Below, piece by piece: positions 44,994 to 57,700 of a stretch of DNA of 64,000 nucleotides. A program made the translations under genes and the position numbers. The DNA lies in contig CAJINV010000002.1 in NCBI GenBank assembly GCA_905178155.1, forward strand, positions 9,187,412 through 9,251,411, written 5' to 3'. Every line of letters starts with the position of its first letter. Position 1 is the stretch's first letter. This DNA is from Amoebophrya sp. A120. Its lineage: Eukaryota; Sar; Dinophyceae; Syndiniales; Amoebophryaceae. The notes under the pieces are model-generated. The model saw only the letters and a program-made list of their open reading frames with translations. It had not been told where the DNA came from and searched no databases.

Positions 44994-46976
44994 ATGTTGG
45001 TCCTTTTTCATAATAAAACAGCACACAACCAGCCAGAATCGCCATGGTTGTGCAGAAGTTTTTCCGAGATACGCAACTACTTCGATCGAGAACGAGACCT
45101 ACTTGCTGCGGCTGCCCGTGCAAATTCAGGGGAGAGCGAACTGTCGCGCGAGGATATTTTGTTCAACGAGATTTTTACCTATTTCAAAGAGAGGGCCGTC
45201 TTGGTGTGGTTGTTACGACGAATTCGAGATGCAGAGCAGGGCAGCGCCAGAAACAGTAACGCTGCTGCGGGTAACGTGAATGCAAATCTTCAGTCGACAA
45301 GCTCTAGTACAAGGACGCTGCTCGAGAACGGCCACGCCATGCGACTGTTGGGCGAAAAAGGAGCAGAACGCTTAGACAAGCAACGCGCACCAGCTGCTCG
45401 TCTGGCGATACTGGATTCGGAGATCAAGACTGGAAGCACCAGAAGCAACCATCACAACAATGCACAAGTTACCTGCGGCGCTGCCGAACCGGAACCAGCA
45501 GCGGGAGCAGGTTTTGCACAAGTAAAGAAACACCAAGAGCCGGACTCGCCACGACTATTAGACGACCGCTCCAAGATCATGATCAAGAAAGAACAGGAAA
45601 ACCCTGGCAACGACCCATCCGCGTCCCTGTCCAGGCAGGGCGGTTCCAGTCAGCACCAGCCAGCAGCGAATCCTGGTCCTGATTTTGAAAAAAGCGGAAA
45701 AACTAGCATCAAGCAAGAGAAAAGATCATCGGCGTCACCCATGGTTAGCGAAACTCCTATTTTGAAAGCTGAGTCTCTTGATTCTCCCGACGTTCAATTC
45801 AAGGCAGAAGTGCCCCCTCCTGAAAACGTGACGATTGAAAGATCCATCAAGCGGGACCCAGAGCTGATCACCACGAGTTCGGCCGGAGAGCGAGAGAAGT
45901 GCGCTTCCACGACCCGAATCAAGTGCGCGCCCACCTCACCCGGGGCCGCTGGTCGTCGCTGCAGCCGGGTCAACTGCGAGCCTGAATGCACGAGCAAGCG
46001 CGATCCTGTGCGCATTAAGAAAGAGCCCACTTCACCAACGTCGCCGGAATCACCCCGGTTTCGGGTCAAGCAAGGTCTCATCTTCCCCAATACTTGCGAG
46101 GAGGCAGGAACATTGCGCGCCAAGAAGGAGCAGCACTCGCCTTCCACTAAAACGCAGTCAGAACGTATCGGCTTTTTGGGTCGTCCACTGCAACAAGTAA
46201 AGCGGGAAGCTGCACCCGTTTCCGTGAATAGGTCTGCGAACAATGCGACATGCGAAACACAACAAAACGCAGGGGGGCATTTGGTTGGTGACGAGAAAAG
46301 CAAAAAAAAGCAAACAGCTTCGTCGCTTGCCTCCTGCGCGACCGCAGCTAAGCGTGAACGTCCACTGGAAACCGAGCACGAAGATACCAGCAGCGATCAT
46401 GGCGCTTCAACTTTTCATCTTCCAGCGAAGGTAGTAGAAGGGAGAAAGATCATAGCTTGCCGTCAGCTGAGCAACATGGCTGAGCCAAGACCCCGCAGCT
46501 TTTCCAAGGTAGCAGATAAGGCCCAAGAAAAACAAGCCGATCAGCGGCTCACCTCCTGCATCCAAGACACCACCCACCCACCCGCCAAGGTCTTGCTGAA
46601 AAGCGAAAACTATCCGGAGGTGAGCGGATGGTATTTCCTGACGCATACCGTGACGCAGGTCGGGGGCCTGATCTACCCGATGTACAAATCGGAGCTTGCC
46701 ACTGGCAGGCCGGTTTTCACGCTCGGCGCAACGCAACCCGGACGCGACAACGTAGCCGGAGTGGACCTGGTGCAGTGGGGGATTTGTGGGCCACTCGGCA
46801 CGAAAACGCTGTATCCAAAGAGACAGAACCTCTCGTCCAAGAAGTTGCAAAATCACCAGAATAAGCATGCAGATGAGCACATGCACAAAAAACAAAAAGG
46901 TCAGCGCCGGCACCGAGAGTTGCACTCCCCCGCCGACAACAATTCCTTTTTTCATGCAGGTGACGGAAAAAAATAA
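44994..46976 (+). CDS. protein with clustered SUMO-acceptor motifs
   Basis: Frame of 660 residues from ATG (MLVLFHNKTAHNQ). Residues 20-85 are helical and probably folded (DILFNEIFTYFKERAVLVWL). Residues 195-540 are disordered and carry at least seven strict psi-K-x-E SUMO consensus sites (IKKE 197-200, IKQE 239-242, LKAE 257-260, FKAE 269-272, IKKE 341-344, VKRE 402-405, LKSE 535-538), plus IKRD at 285-288. IKKEPTSP at 341-348 is an exact phosphorylation-dependent SUMO motif (psi-KxExxSP), and AKKEQHSP at 376-383 matches except for the first residue. A compact C-terminal part (about 544-605, SGWYFLTHTVTQVGGLIY, then VQWGICGPLG) looks like a small beta-rich domain. The tail is basic with poly-Lys patches. 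A nuclear scaffold or transcription/chromatin role would fit heavy SUMOylation; this is inference. The last exon may instead splice at 46900 (AAAAAG|GTCAGC) towards the next gene. Confidence 0.6.
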   Translation: MLVLFHNKTAHNQPESPWLCRSFSEIRNYFDRERDLLAAAARANSGESELSREDILFNEIFTYFKERAVLVWLLRRIRDAEQGSARNSNAAAGNVNANLQSTSSSTRTLLENGHAMRLLGEKGAERLDKQRAPAARLAILDSEIKTGSTRSNHHNNAQVTCGAAEPEPAAGAGFAQVKKHQEPDSPRLLDDRSKIMIKKEQENPGNDPSASLSRQGGSSQHQPAANPGPDFEKSGKTSIKQEKRSSASPMVSETPILKAESLDSPDVQFKAEVPPPENVTIERSIKRDPELITTSSAGEREKCASTTRIKCAPTSPGAAGRRCSRVNCEPECTSKRDPVRIKKEPTSPTSPESPRFRVKQGLIFPNTCEEAGTLRAKKEQHSPSTKTQSERIGFLGRPLQQVKREAAPVSVNRSANNATCETQQNAGGHLVGDEKSKKKQTASSLASCATAAKRERPLETEHEDTSSDHGASTFHLPAKVVEGRKIIACRQLSNMAEPRPRSFSKVADKAQEKQADQRLTSCIQDTTHPPAKVLLKSENYPEVSGWYFLTHTVTQVGGLIYPMYKSELATGRPVFTLGATQPGRDNVAGVDLVQWGICGPLGTKTLYPKRQNLSSKKLQNHQNKHADEHMHKKQKGQRRHRELHSPADNNSFFHAGDGKK

Positions 46977-47025
46977 GCCACGCAGGCTTCTACAAGCTGT
47001 ATCTATGTATCATTAGCGCTTTTGG

Positions 47026-50000
47026 ATGAAGTTGGTTTGTCTCCTCCTCCTGGATAATGTAGAGGGCCGCTGTAATGCGCGGGCCGGGTCCGTGTCGCCC
47101 GCTCATCTTGTCACAATGGCGTGGACTTGGTCTATAAAAGAGGACAGCCAGGTAGTGACCGACAGCTACGCATGTGTCGTGGGCGTTTCGTTTCCCACTG
47201 CTCTCGACATTTCAACGTTTCGCGTTTTTGATCACCCCAAACCGACGGTCATCGCTCCGGGACATCAAGGAAAAGTGGAAATTCCACCGGCGGTCGCGGA
47301 TCAAGGAATTGGCATGCCGAAGGGACTTTTGTCAGCGTTTCTGAAGAAACAAGGCAAGTGACTTTTCGTGCGTTTTTTTGGTGCTCGTATTCTTGATGAT
47401 AGTTAAGAGAAGGGCTTGCGCATCGTTTACAAAATCAAACGGAAATGCATACTTATCACCAGGTGCCTGCTGCCGCAGATTTTTCGAAGACGCGTACCAG
47501 AACCGTTTTCATCGCGCAAGGCCGGCAGTGACCACAGGCGCTTCCTGCTGCCTCTGCTGCGCATTCTTTCGGAGCACGAATACGAAAATTGCGGCGCATG
47601 GCGATCTGCACCGGGCCTGCTTCGGAAATTCCGGAAAGATGCCCCAGGGTATGCACTGCTACAATTTCCTCGATGTGGAAGAAGTGGAGGCTGCTGAGAA
47701 CTTTCTGGACGCCGAGTACACGAGGATGCGGCTGCAGACTGGCGTTGAAGCAGGTGAACAGGACAAGCAAAAAAAGCAGTCCGCCCTGTCAGTGTACCAG
47801 GAGTTTTTGGCGAGATTGGAGTACGAGGAGCACTGTCTTGGCGAACAGTCGAACTCAAGTCACTGCTCGACAACAAGTAGCAAAGGGTTTCCAGTGCCTT
47901 TCAAGATCGAACCAGCCTTCTTACCATATCCAGACTGAAAGTGATCGTTTGCCTGTGCCAGCGTAGCCAACTGTTCCACGAGAGAACTACGTGTATTGTC
48001 AGCCCCCATGATCATGTGGAAAAATAGAAGATGCACTTGGAAGGATCGCTGCGCTCTCATTCCTGTTTGAGCTGCTGTTGTAACGCCTCGTGAGAAGGCA
48101 GGGTGTGGGTACTTGAAAAGTTGCGACGCGTTGGCAAGCGCGCTAGGATATTTTCCAAGTTCCATACTATTGGTTGCGGATCTGGAGCGGCCTTCCCGCC
48201 AACGCTTGGCGCTCTGCGGAGAGCGTTCGAGAAGGACTTGGGAAAACGGTTCGCGCGAAGCAGGGAGTGCTCATCCGGTAAATGAGGTGCTGATCCAGCG
48301 AGGGAATCGCTCAGCATATCTTCGCCAATCTATTTCTTTGTGTTGACATGTATGAAAAGAACAAGCAATAATTTAATGGACTGGACAATGTCGACGAATT
48401 TTTATTTTTCAAATGACCAGATTCTTCGCCGTTCTCCAGCACGGACAGTGCCAATGATTCTTCTCCATCCTCGGAGAGCGATGTCGCGTGGTCGCCCAGC
48501 GTACCCCTGCCGCGACCCCTGCCTCATGCTATTCCGCACCTTCGCAGTCGCGGCAAACCCATCCGTCCAGATGTTCGGGTATTTTGTGCGTTTTGGTGTA
48601 CGTAGTTGTAGATGCGTTGATGGAGTTTGGGTCACAATTACTTCACCACCAGGTTTGATAAGCTACTTCGCTCTTTCTATAAATGTTGGCAGATTTTTTG
48701 TTGCCTTTTGGGATTTGCCAAGTCCCCGCTCGTAGAAATGAATAAGAAGACCAAGAACTATTGATTACTACCCCACGTCAGGGAATCACTTACGTGCCCG
48801 GCTGGAAGTACATGAAGTTGTTCTTGCTGGAGAAGGCGCGCTCAAAGGATAAGCTTGAGGATGAACACGCACGAAGAGGGTTGGTGAGCTACGAGGACCA
48901 AGATAATGTCTACGTTTTGAAGAAGAAAGTGTTCGGCACGCGTAAGGTCCCAGTACCATCAAAGGACCCAGCGGAATACGATTGCTGGCGTGTGCAGTTT
49001 AAGCACAGGGAAGTGGGAAAGAAGACAACGCGGAGGATGAAGCGGTATGAAATATGAATAGAAAAAAGACAAATAGTTCGATTTACGTCGCATATTTGCA
49101 TAAGGGACATGATCGAAGTGTGCATTTGATGAATGTTTAGCCCTTTCTCCCAAGAATACATGCTCATGAACAGCAAGATAGTGCTAGAGGAATAAAAACA
49201 AAAGGTTTTTTTTCGTCGCGCCGAAGTTCCGCAAGCTTCGTGCTGAAGCCTCGGAAAAGGGACTTCCAGTACCGACCCGGCGCGAGGCAAAAGCAGCTGC
49301 GTTAGAGGACGCAAAGCGTATCATAAATATTTGTTCTACAATGGTTTGTCCGATGCGTCGGTGTCGGAGAAGGAGCCTGTCATCCATGTGATTGATGCTC
49401 ATCGGGTGAACGGTAGTACTGTCATGGCGAACACGAGTGACAGCCAATGAAAAGTAAGACATTCTTGTTGGGAAGCTTCAGAAGTAAACGTGTCAAAACG
49501 GGCATTATGTTCGTGTTCAACATTTTCGCATGAATTATACACCACAGTATTTCGGCGGTTGTCTCTCAACGTTGCGGGGGCGTTGCAACCGGGAATTGGA
49601 AAGTTCGCGGGAGGAAAAAAATCTAACACCGGCGTGCTCGGGGTTTCCCAGTTGTCGGCACAAAATAAAAGGACACGGGACAGGGGCGCACTGAGAGGAC
49701 AGTTACAACTTTTTAGCAAGAAGATACTACAAAGGTACAAAGCGAACATGAAGGCCAAAACCCCGATGAAAGTGTGGTCAAAGAAACGACAATGCCGGAG
49801 CAGAGCGCGTAAACCCGGCTTGGTTCAGGTACGCATATCTGCTGTTGCGATATTACTGTTACTTTTTACACGTACCGTAATACGACCTGCAAGAACGTGA
49901 TGGCATAATGTAAGGGTCGAAGCTTTATTTTGCTGCACATATGCAGGAGCATTTTGGACAGTTTTAGTTTTTCTTTTGAAATATCAGTTTTTGTCGGCCT

Positions 50001-50368
50001 GGCGGACAGCGAAAGCCGCGCGCGTCGACCACCCGGCTGCCCCGGTACGAATGCAACGTCATATCAAGAAGACCACCAACGACCCGCTCCGCAAGAAAAT
50101 CGTGGCCCAGGGGAAAACGGTTTTCGATTTCCGGAAAGTGGCGAAGAAGCTGCTGAAACCCCGGCGGGCAGCAATGGCTACCAAGAAGTCGGAGTTGTTC
50201 GTGCCGAGTTCTTCCACCCGCAGGAAGGCGGAGGCTGCAGCTGGGTCTGTGCCGCATGTCCGACCAGCCCACCAGCCCACCATGGATCCACGTGAGTTTC
50301 GATTCGTCGGACCAACAACCAAACTCCCGAAGACGCGGGACATGTCGAAGGGGTTCCGACGCCCCTGA
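47026..50368 (+). CDS. eight-exon basic protein, unknown family
   Basis: Exons inferred by phase: 47026-47353, 47463-47876, 48098-48277, 48421-48578, 48782-49044, 49205-49317, 49548-49828, 49988-50368, giving 705 residues. A second start at 47116 (MAWTWSIKED) would remove 30. The first intron uses a GC donor (AAG|GCAAGT..CCAG). The join between exons 2 and 3 is the least certain; other donors near 47847 or 47886 also fit. Exon 2 is Cys/His-rich (CCRRF, then CCLCCAFF, HGDLHRAC), possibly a zinc-binding module. Exons 3-8 are strongly basic: GITYVPGWKYMKLFLLEKA, KKTTRRMKRFFF, KKILQRYKANMKAK, QRHIKKTTNDPLRKKIV. A Ser/Pro-rich acidic linker lies in exon 4. The composition suggests nucleic-acid binding, for example a nucleolar or ribosome-biogenesis factor, but no family was recognised. 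It is possible that this and the preceding gene are one. Confidence 0.5.
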
Positions 50369-51687
50369 AATCAGATAGTAGCTGTAGTTTCATTTTCTGA
50401 CATTCCTATCTACACTATTTCTCCAGGAAGCCCTCGCACTTCTGATTCACGCTGCTGTATGAACAACGTTAATTGTCCGCAACTTCTACAAGTCGCAGGG
50501 AGGTACTACGGTATTTTCCAGAGATAAGCACAAGTGTGGAGTTCGACTGCAAAGAACGCGCCGAAATGTTTTTTAGGAAAATAGAGCGCTGCAGGTAGAT
50601 CTACTACAGGATGTTTCTTTCATATGCCACCGTACGTAGAGCTAGTAGACTCTCGGTCATCGAAACGTCAATTAATTTTGCGAAAGTGATGAAATATTCT
50701 TGAAAAGCGTGCACGACGTTAGGTTTTGCGCCTCTCAGCCTTGTGCTAAGATTATACGAGAGTTTCGTGGCGAAAATCGTGTCAAACAAAACCGCGACTG
50801 TTTCCTATGTATTGGATCTGGCACACTGGTGGACCAGTCGAAGCCCCTCGCTTCACTAGGATCCATTTCTCCTTTTGACATACTATGTACATAATCCTGC
50901 TCTCTGATGATAGATAACTAAGGTCACTGTCTTATTTCCATCCTTGATCCTTCGCCGCAGTTTTTTGTCGAGGTAAAACATTGCTCACACACTCAAAGGG
51001 GTTGCGTCGACATCTAACTCGAAGTTTCACAATGGGTGCGACTTTGACACGGTTGTTTTATTAATAGCGCCACTCTCTACTTGTGCTTTCTCCTCTGCGT
51101 AAGTATGACGTGAAGAGTTCACGTTTTCCTTATTCCTTTCGACGTGATGCATACCGAAGACGCAGAAGGTGTGCTCGCTCTGCTATGCTATCCAGAATGA
51201 TGAGCAGCGAATCATTGTAAGCGGTTTGAGTTTCGCTTCGTTATATCGTTTCTGCTTTTAGTGACAGCTCACTATCTTCGAGTGCCCATTGCAATGCTCG
51301 ATCCGTTTTTTCCGAAGAACATACACCGACCGGTCTTTCTCACCTTCACTTGGAAGTGAGCCCATGCAGCTGCACTTACAAACTTCGTTTATGTTTTCTC
51401 GGATAAGTGGCCCTGCGTCGTGTGGTTTCATAGCCTGTTGTCGATAGATATTTCCCTGTCAAATATTGAGTCGCAGAGGATCACAGCAGGAGCAGCAGCA
51501 GTATTACATACGAGCTACCTGTTCAACCGGGCCATAGTTTCGTGATATTCCGGCCTAACTGGAACTTCACATATTTTTTTTATCTATTAATCCTTTCGGA
51601 AACGCAATGATTTTTCACATTTTCACTTTTTAACTTCCCTTCTCGCCTTCGAACGCCTTCTCCTGCTGCACAAGTTCGATCCGGAAA

Positions 51688-51715
51688 GGGTTTAGTTTAG
51701 GTTTCAGGGTTTAGG
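51688..51715 (+). repeat. degenerate TTTAGGG telomere-like tract
   Basis: Reads GGGTTTAG, TTTAGG, TTTCAGGG, TTTAGG in succession, degenerate copies of the TTTAGGG telomere unit used by many dinoflagellates and plants. A second short GGGTTTAGGG lies at 53840-53849. Both may be chance. Confidence 0.4.
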
Positions 51716-53849
51716 ACACTTTTAACTTCCCTTCATTTTGATTCGATTCCATTTTACAGTATGTTGCACTTGATTTTTTACCGGCCTTCGTGTAGTCTTT
51801 CTTGAGCTTATTCATAGGAAGATTGGCCAACGAGGAGCGTATCTCACATCACAACTGCTGTCGCTATTGTGTGATGCATGCTCGGGTTTGGTAACCCGCT
51901 CCATGCGAGAAGAAAGTTGTTGTAGCAAATGCTGCATGTTTTACACTATTTCTACTTCCCAGGCCCAGTCCCACTCCCACAGGTGTTTCCCAAAGCCTTA
52001 CTTCCCAAACCAAATATATTGGCAGAGTACTTGTTTTTCTTCTCAGGCAACAATCAAAGAAATTATGAAGGATGGCCAAGCATTTCTTGTGCATGGAATG
52101 TAAGTGTAAGTGTATCCAACCAAATTGTTATTGTTGTTCTGTTTTTTTAGTTTTGCTTCCCAATCCAATGGACAGATTTCAACTAACATTCTTAATATTT
52201 CCGGCCGTTGCAAGTTTCCTATTTTGTCCACCTCCACACGCGTAACGCTGCAGGAAAATTTGGAGCGACGCGACAGCTATACACGCTTGCAGTTTCGCTT
52301 GTGATTTTTCTTGTTGTTGTACTCCAGTGCTACCGTCACACCACTGCGAGCATAGCAAGCCTGTAAAATTTCGACTCGATTCGATCCTATTCGTACTTGG
52401 CACGAAATCTGTAGAAGTCCTGCTCTATAATTTTGAACTACGAAAATACGCGACCATCGCGAGGATCTTTATATGGTGTGCCTAGGTAGCTTAACAAAGG
52501 TAAGTAGTTTGCATAGAAGCTGAGTACAGCTACAGAGGTGTCCTCCCCCAACCCCATAACGCATGATTATTGAGAGAAGAGACCCAGTAATCTAGTCCTT
52601 TCTTTATCCCGGTTTTAAAGTGAAAAGTTGCACTTGAAGCCACTCAATGCTTTGACTAAAACCCAATCACTTCGTTTGGAAGACCAAGCGAGCCCAGAGT
52701 ACGTATAGTACTTCAGCTTGTGCTTATTGGTCTGCGGATTTCAAACGGAAAAACTAAAAATCATTGTGCCGCATCCGCACCGCGACGGCATTGCATAGTG
52801 TAGTTCACATTTCCATATAAGCCACCAAAAAAAAAAGTTAAATTTTCGATGGTTCGACTGGTTTACATCTTGTTCCCACATGATTTGAATGCCGGGAATA
52901 TATTGGGATACGATACCCCGTCTGGTTTTTAGATCAAGTTATAAATTTCCATGCCTTTATTTATTACCTATCTTTCCATAAATAAGTAGCTTGAAACGCT
53001 TCCGCTACTCATGGTGTGCCTGCATCGCTAGGTGCTGCTTGTCCATGAGCAAGCGGTGCACTCAAGCAACAACAGTGCACTGTGGCAGCACCGTTCTCAA
53101 TTTTTCCAGTTTGACGCACGTTTTTTTTGGCGACATGAGAACCTATCGGCCTAGTTTGGTTCATTTGAGTCCCGAAACTAGAGAACATATATATAATTTT
53201 TTTGCATAGCCGCTTCTTGTTTTTCCTTCTCAAGTCAGTTCGAAGTCAAGCAGTTCCTTCGAGAGCAGTTTCTGGCTCACCTTGGTAGCTATTACAGTAC
53301 CGAAGAAGCTTGCGCCATATTGTTTTTCCTTCTCATTAGCCCGGTGCAAAAAAATGCAACTTCATGCTGATCCATCACTGCTCGTACCTATTTTTGTTTG
53401 CTTCGTTCTCAAGTGAAACAAATGGAGCGGATGAATTTTAATTCAATCCCTGCTTCATAGCAACAGACTCGGGATTTGGCACGATATTTAGGATGAATTT
53501 CCAAGAAGCATGCAGAGAAAAAAAAAGTGAATGCTTTGCCAAAGAGCGAAGCAATCCATATGGCATCCACTGCGGTGTGGAGTAGAAAACTCTCGAACAA
53601 AGCGGAAAAAGTTAAAGAAGATCCTGCTCCCAGTGCTGTGCATTGCATGCCGCCTCAAGGGCGGTGTGTGTGTACACGCCCGTGGAGCTACTAATTGGAT
53701 CCAAAATTTTATCTTCAACAAAAGGGTTCGAAATGAAAAATGTCAATCAGGCCGAGGCGAGATGCATGAGAAAAAATAATTAAATTTGTATAGTTAGATG
53801 AAAACCAGACTAGTATGGAAGTGACTGATAACTTAGACAGGGTTTAGGG

Positions 53850-54115
53850 TTCGACGTGTGCTCCCGTCTGGCGCGTGAAGTTATTACATTGGCCGGTACA
53901 AGACTATCGGTGGGCCTGCCAGGGTTGGGCTAATTTCCCTGTCCCCCCTTAAGCATGATGTCGATAAGCCCGGGGTTTGTATGAGACGTGGGCGGGGTGC
54001 AGGTTCCTCGTTAGCCGCCTCTACTAAAACTAGTACGCGTGGTCAAGTTTAGCTCATGAAGTAACTCGCCGGAGCTCTTACAGCCCCGATTCCACCCCAG
54101 TCCTTGCGTCCTTGT
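53850..54115. other. GC-rich block in AT-rich spacer, possible ncRNA or old insertion
   Basis: A visibly GC-rich segment with no coding-like frame. It has small local stems (for example CAGGG/CCCTG near 53924-53950). No conserved motif of 5S, SRP, RNase P, U-snRNA or tRNA was seen, so its identity is open. Confidence 0.25.
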
Positions 54116-54703
54116 TTTCAGAATTCCGGTCCGATCCAACTTATTCTTATATTTTTATTTTTCGAAAGAAACGAATGCGAATCACAATCAAAATCAATCG
54201 GAATAGCACCAACACGAAGAAGAACAAGAAGCATAGGGCTTGTTTCTATGTCCGTGAAAATGTTGATGTGAATCAGAAACAAAACGTCAAGCTCCATAGT
54301 TGACAATACAGGACTCGGCCAAAAGTCTTCATTTTACAACCGGAGCCGCGGCGTTGTTCTGATGATGTGGCCCTCTAGTCTGTTTCGTTTGCCGTTCTCG
54401 TCTTGAAGATAGCTCTTCTCATGGATCATGATCCATCTGCGTTGGAAGAAAATTCCCACAGCCATGTGGAGTAAAGTATCGTGAGGGACGCCTTCTGATT
54501 CTTATGTCGAGCAATTTAGATCACCATCACTTACACTTGCGCCGAAGCGTTGCCTTTACGTACTTATGTGAATGTGGGCTGAAAACGATGAAGGTCGGTA
54601 TTTAATGCGGCTTCCCTGCTGAAGCAAGGCAAAATCTCGAAAAGCTACCCACACGACCCCTGCCACCGTCTGCAGATACCACAAGAGCTGCACCACCTCT
54701 CTG

Positions 54704-57700
54704 ATGCAGGCACCAACCTCGGGGAGCAGCCCCCGCGACGGCGAGATGCCCTTCGCGCTGGGTCAACGGGTGAGCGTGAACCGCCGACTCGGACATGTGC
54801 GCTACATTGGCACCCCGCCGTTCGCTCCCGGCATCTGGGTCGGCATTGAACTGGACGAACCCGTTGGGAAGAACGACGGCAGCGTGCAGGGCAAGAAGTA
54901 CTTCAGCTGCAAGCCGAAGCACGGCGTCTTCGTCAAAGCCGAACAGGTCAAAGCGGAGGAGTCCGCGGCCTCGGTGGCCTCGAGTTCCTCCAGCCGCGCC
55001 GCCCCCTCGAGCTCGGCAGCGCCCGTGCCCAAAAGTGCCGCGGTAGGTACTTTGAGTATTTTGTTCAGATCGAGGAGATTTTTTATGTTCCTCAGCATTT
55101 GGTTTTTTTTTTTTCTCGTGCTGTTTCGGATTTGAATTTTTTGCGCTTGCGCACGTTTCGCATGGCGGAAATGGATGTAATGTTCGCTTATTTTATGCGC
55201 TAATCACTGACACACGACACTGGCGCCGGTTTGACGTAGTACTTCATGATCAGGGCAAATAAATTTTTTCAGCCGCCACTTCCTCTTCGTCTTCTGGTAG
55301 TTCGTCCGCGTCTTCGCGCGTGCCCTCCGGCAGTCCTCGCGACCAGCAACATCCCGCAGCCGCGTCCAGTAGCAAAGCTTCTTCGAACAACAATCCACCT
55401 GCGACATCAGCGCAACAGGCACAGCCCGCGTCGGTGCAATCCGCGCGTTCCGCGGCTACCTCGTCCAGTGCGGCAGCGGAGTCGAGCAGCCAAAGTGCGG
55501 CGGGGCAGCAACACGAACAGCAGTACCAAGCATTGCGGAAGAAGTACGACGATTTGAAGCGGATCGCGCAGCAGTACAAGGCCCAGAACGAGTATGGGAG
55601 CGTCAGGATTGAAATCGTCAAAGTTGAAATACTTAGTTTGTCATGTATAAAATGCAGCCCACAGATTGCCTCTCTTGCAGAGTAGGCAAGTGAGGCAGAT
55701 TGTAAGCCTCTTGAGGGGTAGAAGCTGAGCTGCTAAAGTAGCATGACAAACGACGTCTTCCTTACCCAAACAGCGTGACAAACTGGATTTCGGTTCTACC
55801 CAAATTTGTCATGCGCCACTTGGAAGTGGGTTAGAAACTTTCATCCCATTTATGCATTACATACAAGTTATTTGAACTTTGTGTCGATTTCAATCTTGAC
55901 ACATCCAGAACGAGGAACTGAAAAAGGCCTTAAAAGATCACGCCTCCACCACCGCGGCGAACAGGACGCAGGCCCAAGCGAGCACGGAAAACGAGACGCT
56001 GGCGAAAGCGGAACTGGAAACCGCGCGGTTGGAGTTAGAGTTGAAAAGCAGCGAGATTGAGGAACTGAACTTGAAATTACAGGAGGCAGATGACGCTGCG
56101 GGAATGGTGCGGCTAAAAGGTCTTCTATATGGATTTATTAGCGTGGCGTGTTGATCAGTCTCAGTGCGTGCTTGCTCCTGCATGTGCTGCTAGGTGAGTA
56201 GTTGCATCATGTTGAACAACTATCGAGATGCAAATATGATCATTCTTATCTCAATCCTAGGTCGCGAGTCCCAGTCCACCCTTTCTGCCTACGAGGAGGC
56301 GCTGCAAGTTTTGAAAAAGGATATTGAGAGGAAATATCCCCCCTCCCCATATCGAAAAGGCATGCTTCCGAAAATTTGTGTTGCTGATTTGAGACCACAA
56401 ATCACGTCTGTCTTGCAAGAAGACAAACGCAGAGGCTTCCGCGCCATTATGGAACCGATCTGGCATGCTGTTGGGCCTAGAGGACAGCCCTTTGTGATGC
56501 TAAGTAACTAGACCCAAACGCCCCTCCCTAGGCTGCGGATCTGGCTGCGATGCCGTATTGCAAGACAGCGCGCATTTGTGTACACAAATCCTGCATCACA
56601 GATTCCCATTTGATATGGGGTGGGGGCTTTTTTCATTTTGATAAAGGAACTGGAAAAACGGGACCGGGAAGTGGAGCAGAAGGAGAGTCAGTTGAACCAC
56701 CTCACTGCCGACCTGGCCGACCACAAGCAGCTCGCCCAGCTGACGTTGAAAAATGAGGGGAACGAGGCAGATTTGCAGAACTTGCAGTCGGAGATGGTGG
56801 AGCTGCTGGAGAACCAGTTGGAGGAAAAAAACTCCGTTCTCGACCAAGTTCAGCTCGCGGTCAACGACATGCAGGTGGAACTAGAGCAAGCCTACGCGGC
56901 AAACGAGGAATACCGGGTAAAAGTGAAGGAGATGGAGCGTAACTTGAAAAAACACCTGCACGTCGTTGAAGCGGCAAAGGAGAAAGGGATGAAAATTTCG
57001 CTCGGTAAGTACATTGATTCAATCTTGTTCCCACGTGAGGACCACATTTTGCTCAAGGAAACATTCCGTCTTTGTGAAATAGTACTCTGCCACCTTTGCA
57101 GATGTAATGCATACTTACTTCGCACGAAGACGAACTTTATCAGGCGCCGATCTCCTTGCCGCGTATTCCCGTTCCTACGCAGAGCAATTGGAGATTTTCC
57201 GTGCCTGTTTGCCCGACCAGATCCAGACCCACGCTACTCCGCTGGATGTTTCGGGCTACAACCTGATCGCACAAGTCTCCGAATTTATCGCAGACTTCCT
57301 GTTCGATTCTCTTCCCGACCGGTTTGACTGCGCGCCCATCTGGTGGGTGCAGGTTGACCTGCGGAGCATCCAGCACTCCCTCGCGATTGTCTTAAAGACC
57401 CTGTTCGCAAAGTTGGACGGTGGAGATTACGGAGTTGCAGCAGCAGCAGGAGAAGCTTCGGGAATCAAAACTAGAAAATTACGGCAAGACGTTGAGCAGG
57501 ATTTGAGCTTCATCGCCAACGTTGCCTCCGACATCCAAGAGCTCGAATCCTTCTCCCACAATCTCATTTCCGCCCTAGAGCACCCGGAGGGCATCATTCC
57601 CGGGTCGCTGCAAACGCAGGCGGGCGCAATGGCGGCAAAATTTCAGAGTCTGGTAACCAAGGTGCTGGCGGGCGGGGAATCCGAAGATGAGGGGGAGGAG

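Larger units (their letters stand above)
50369..54703. other. 4.3-kb gene-free region
   Basis: The longest stretch without a supportable gene. AT-rich overall, with no frame above about 85 codons on either strand that looks coding. It contains short TTTAGGG-like tracts and one GC-rich block, described separately. No tRNA, 5S or snRNA was recognised. Confidence 0.5.

Noticed and set aside
47132-47140. TATAAAAG resembling a TATA box
   Set aside because: It lies within probable coding sequence, and the likely host lineage is not known to rely on TATA boxes.
49246-49450. Alternative + frame (NGLSDASVSEKEPVIHVIDAH) overlapping exon 6 of the basic protein gene
   Set aside because: It looks coding-like, but only the other frame joins both neighbouring exons with matching phase. 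The choice should be confirmed by cDNA.
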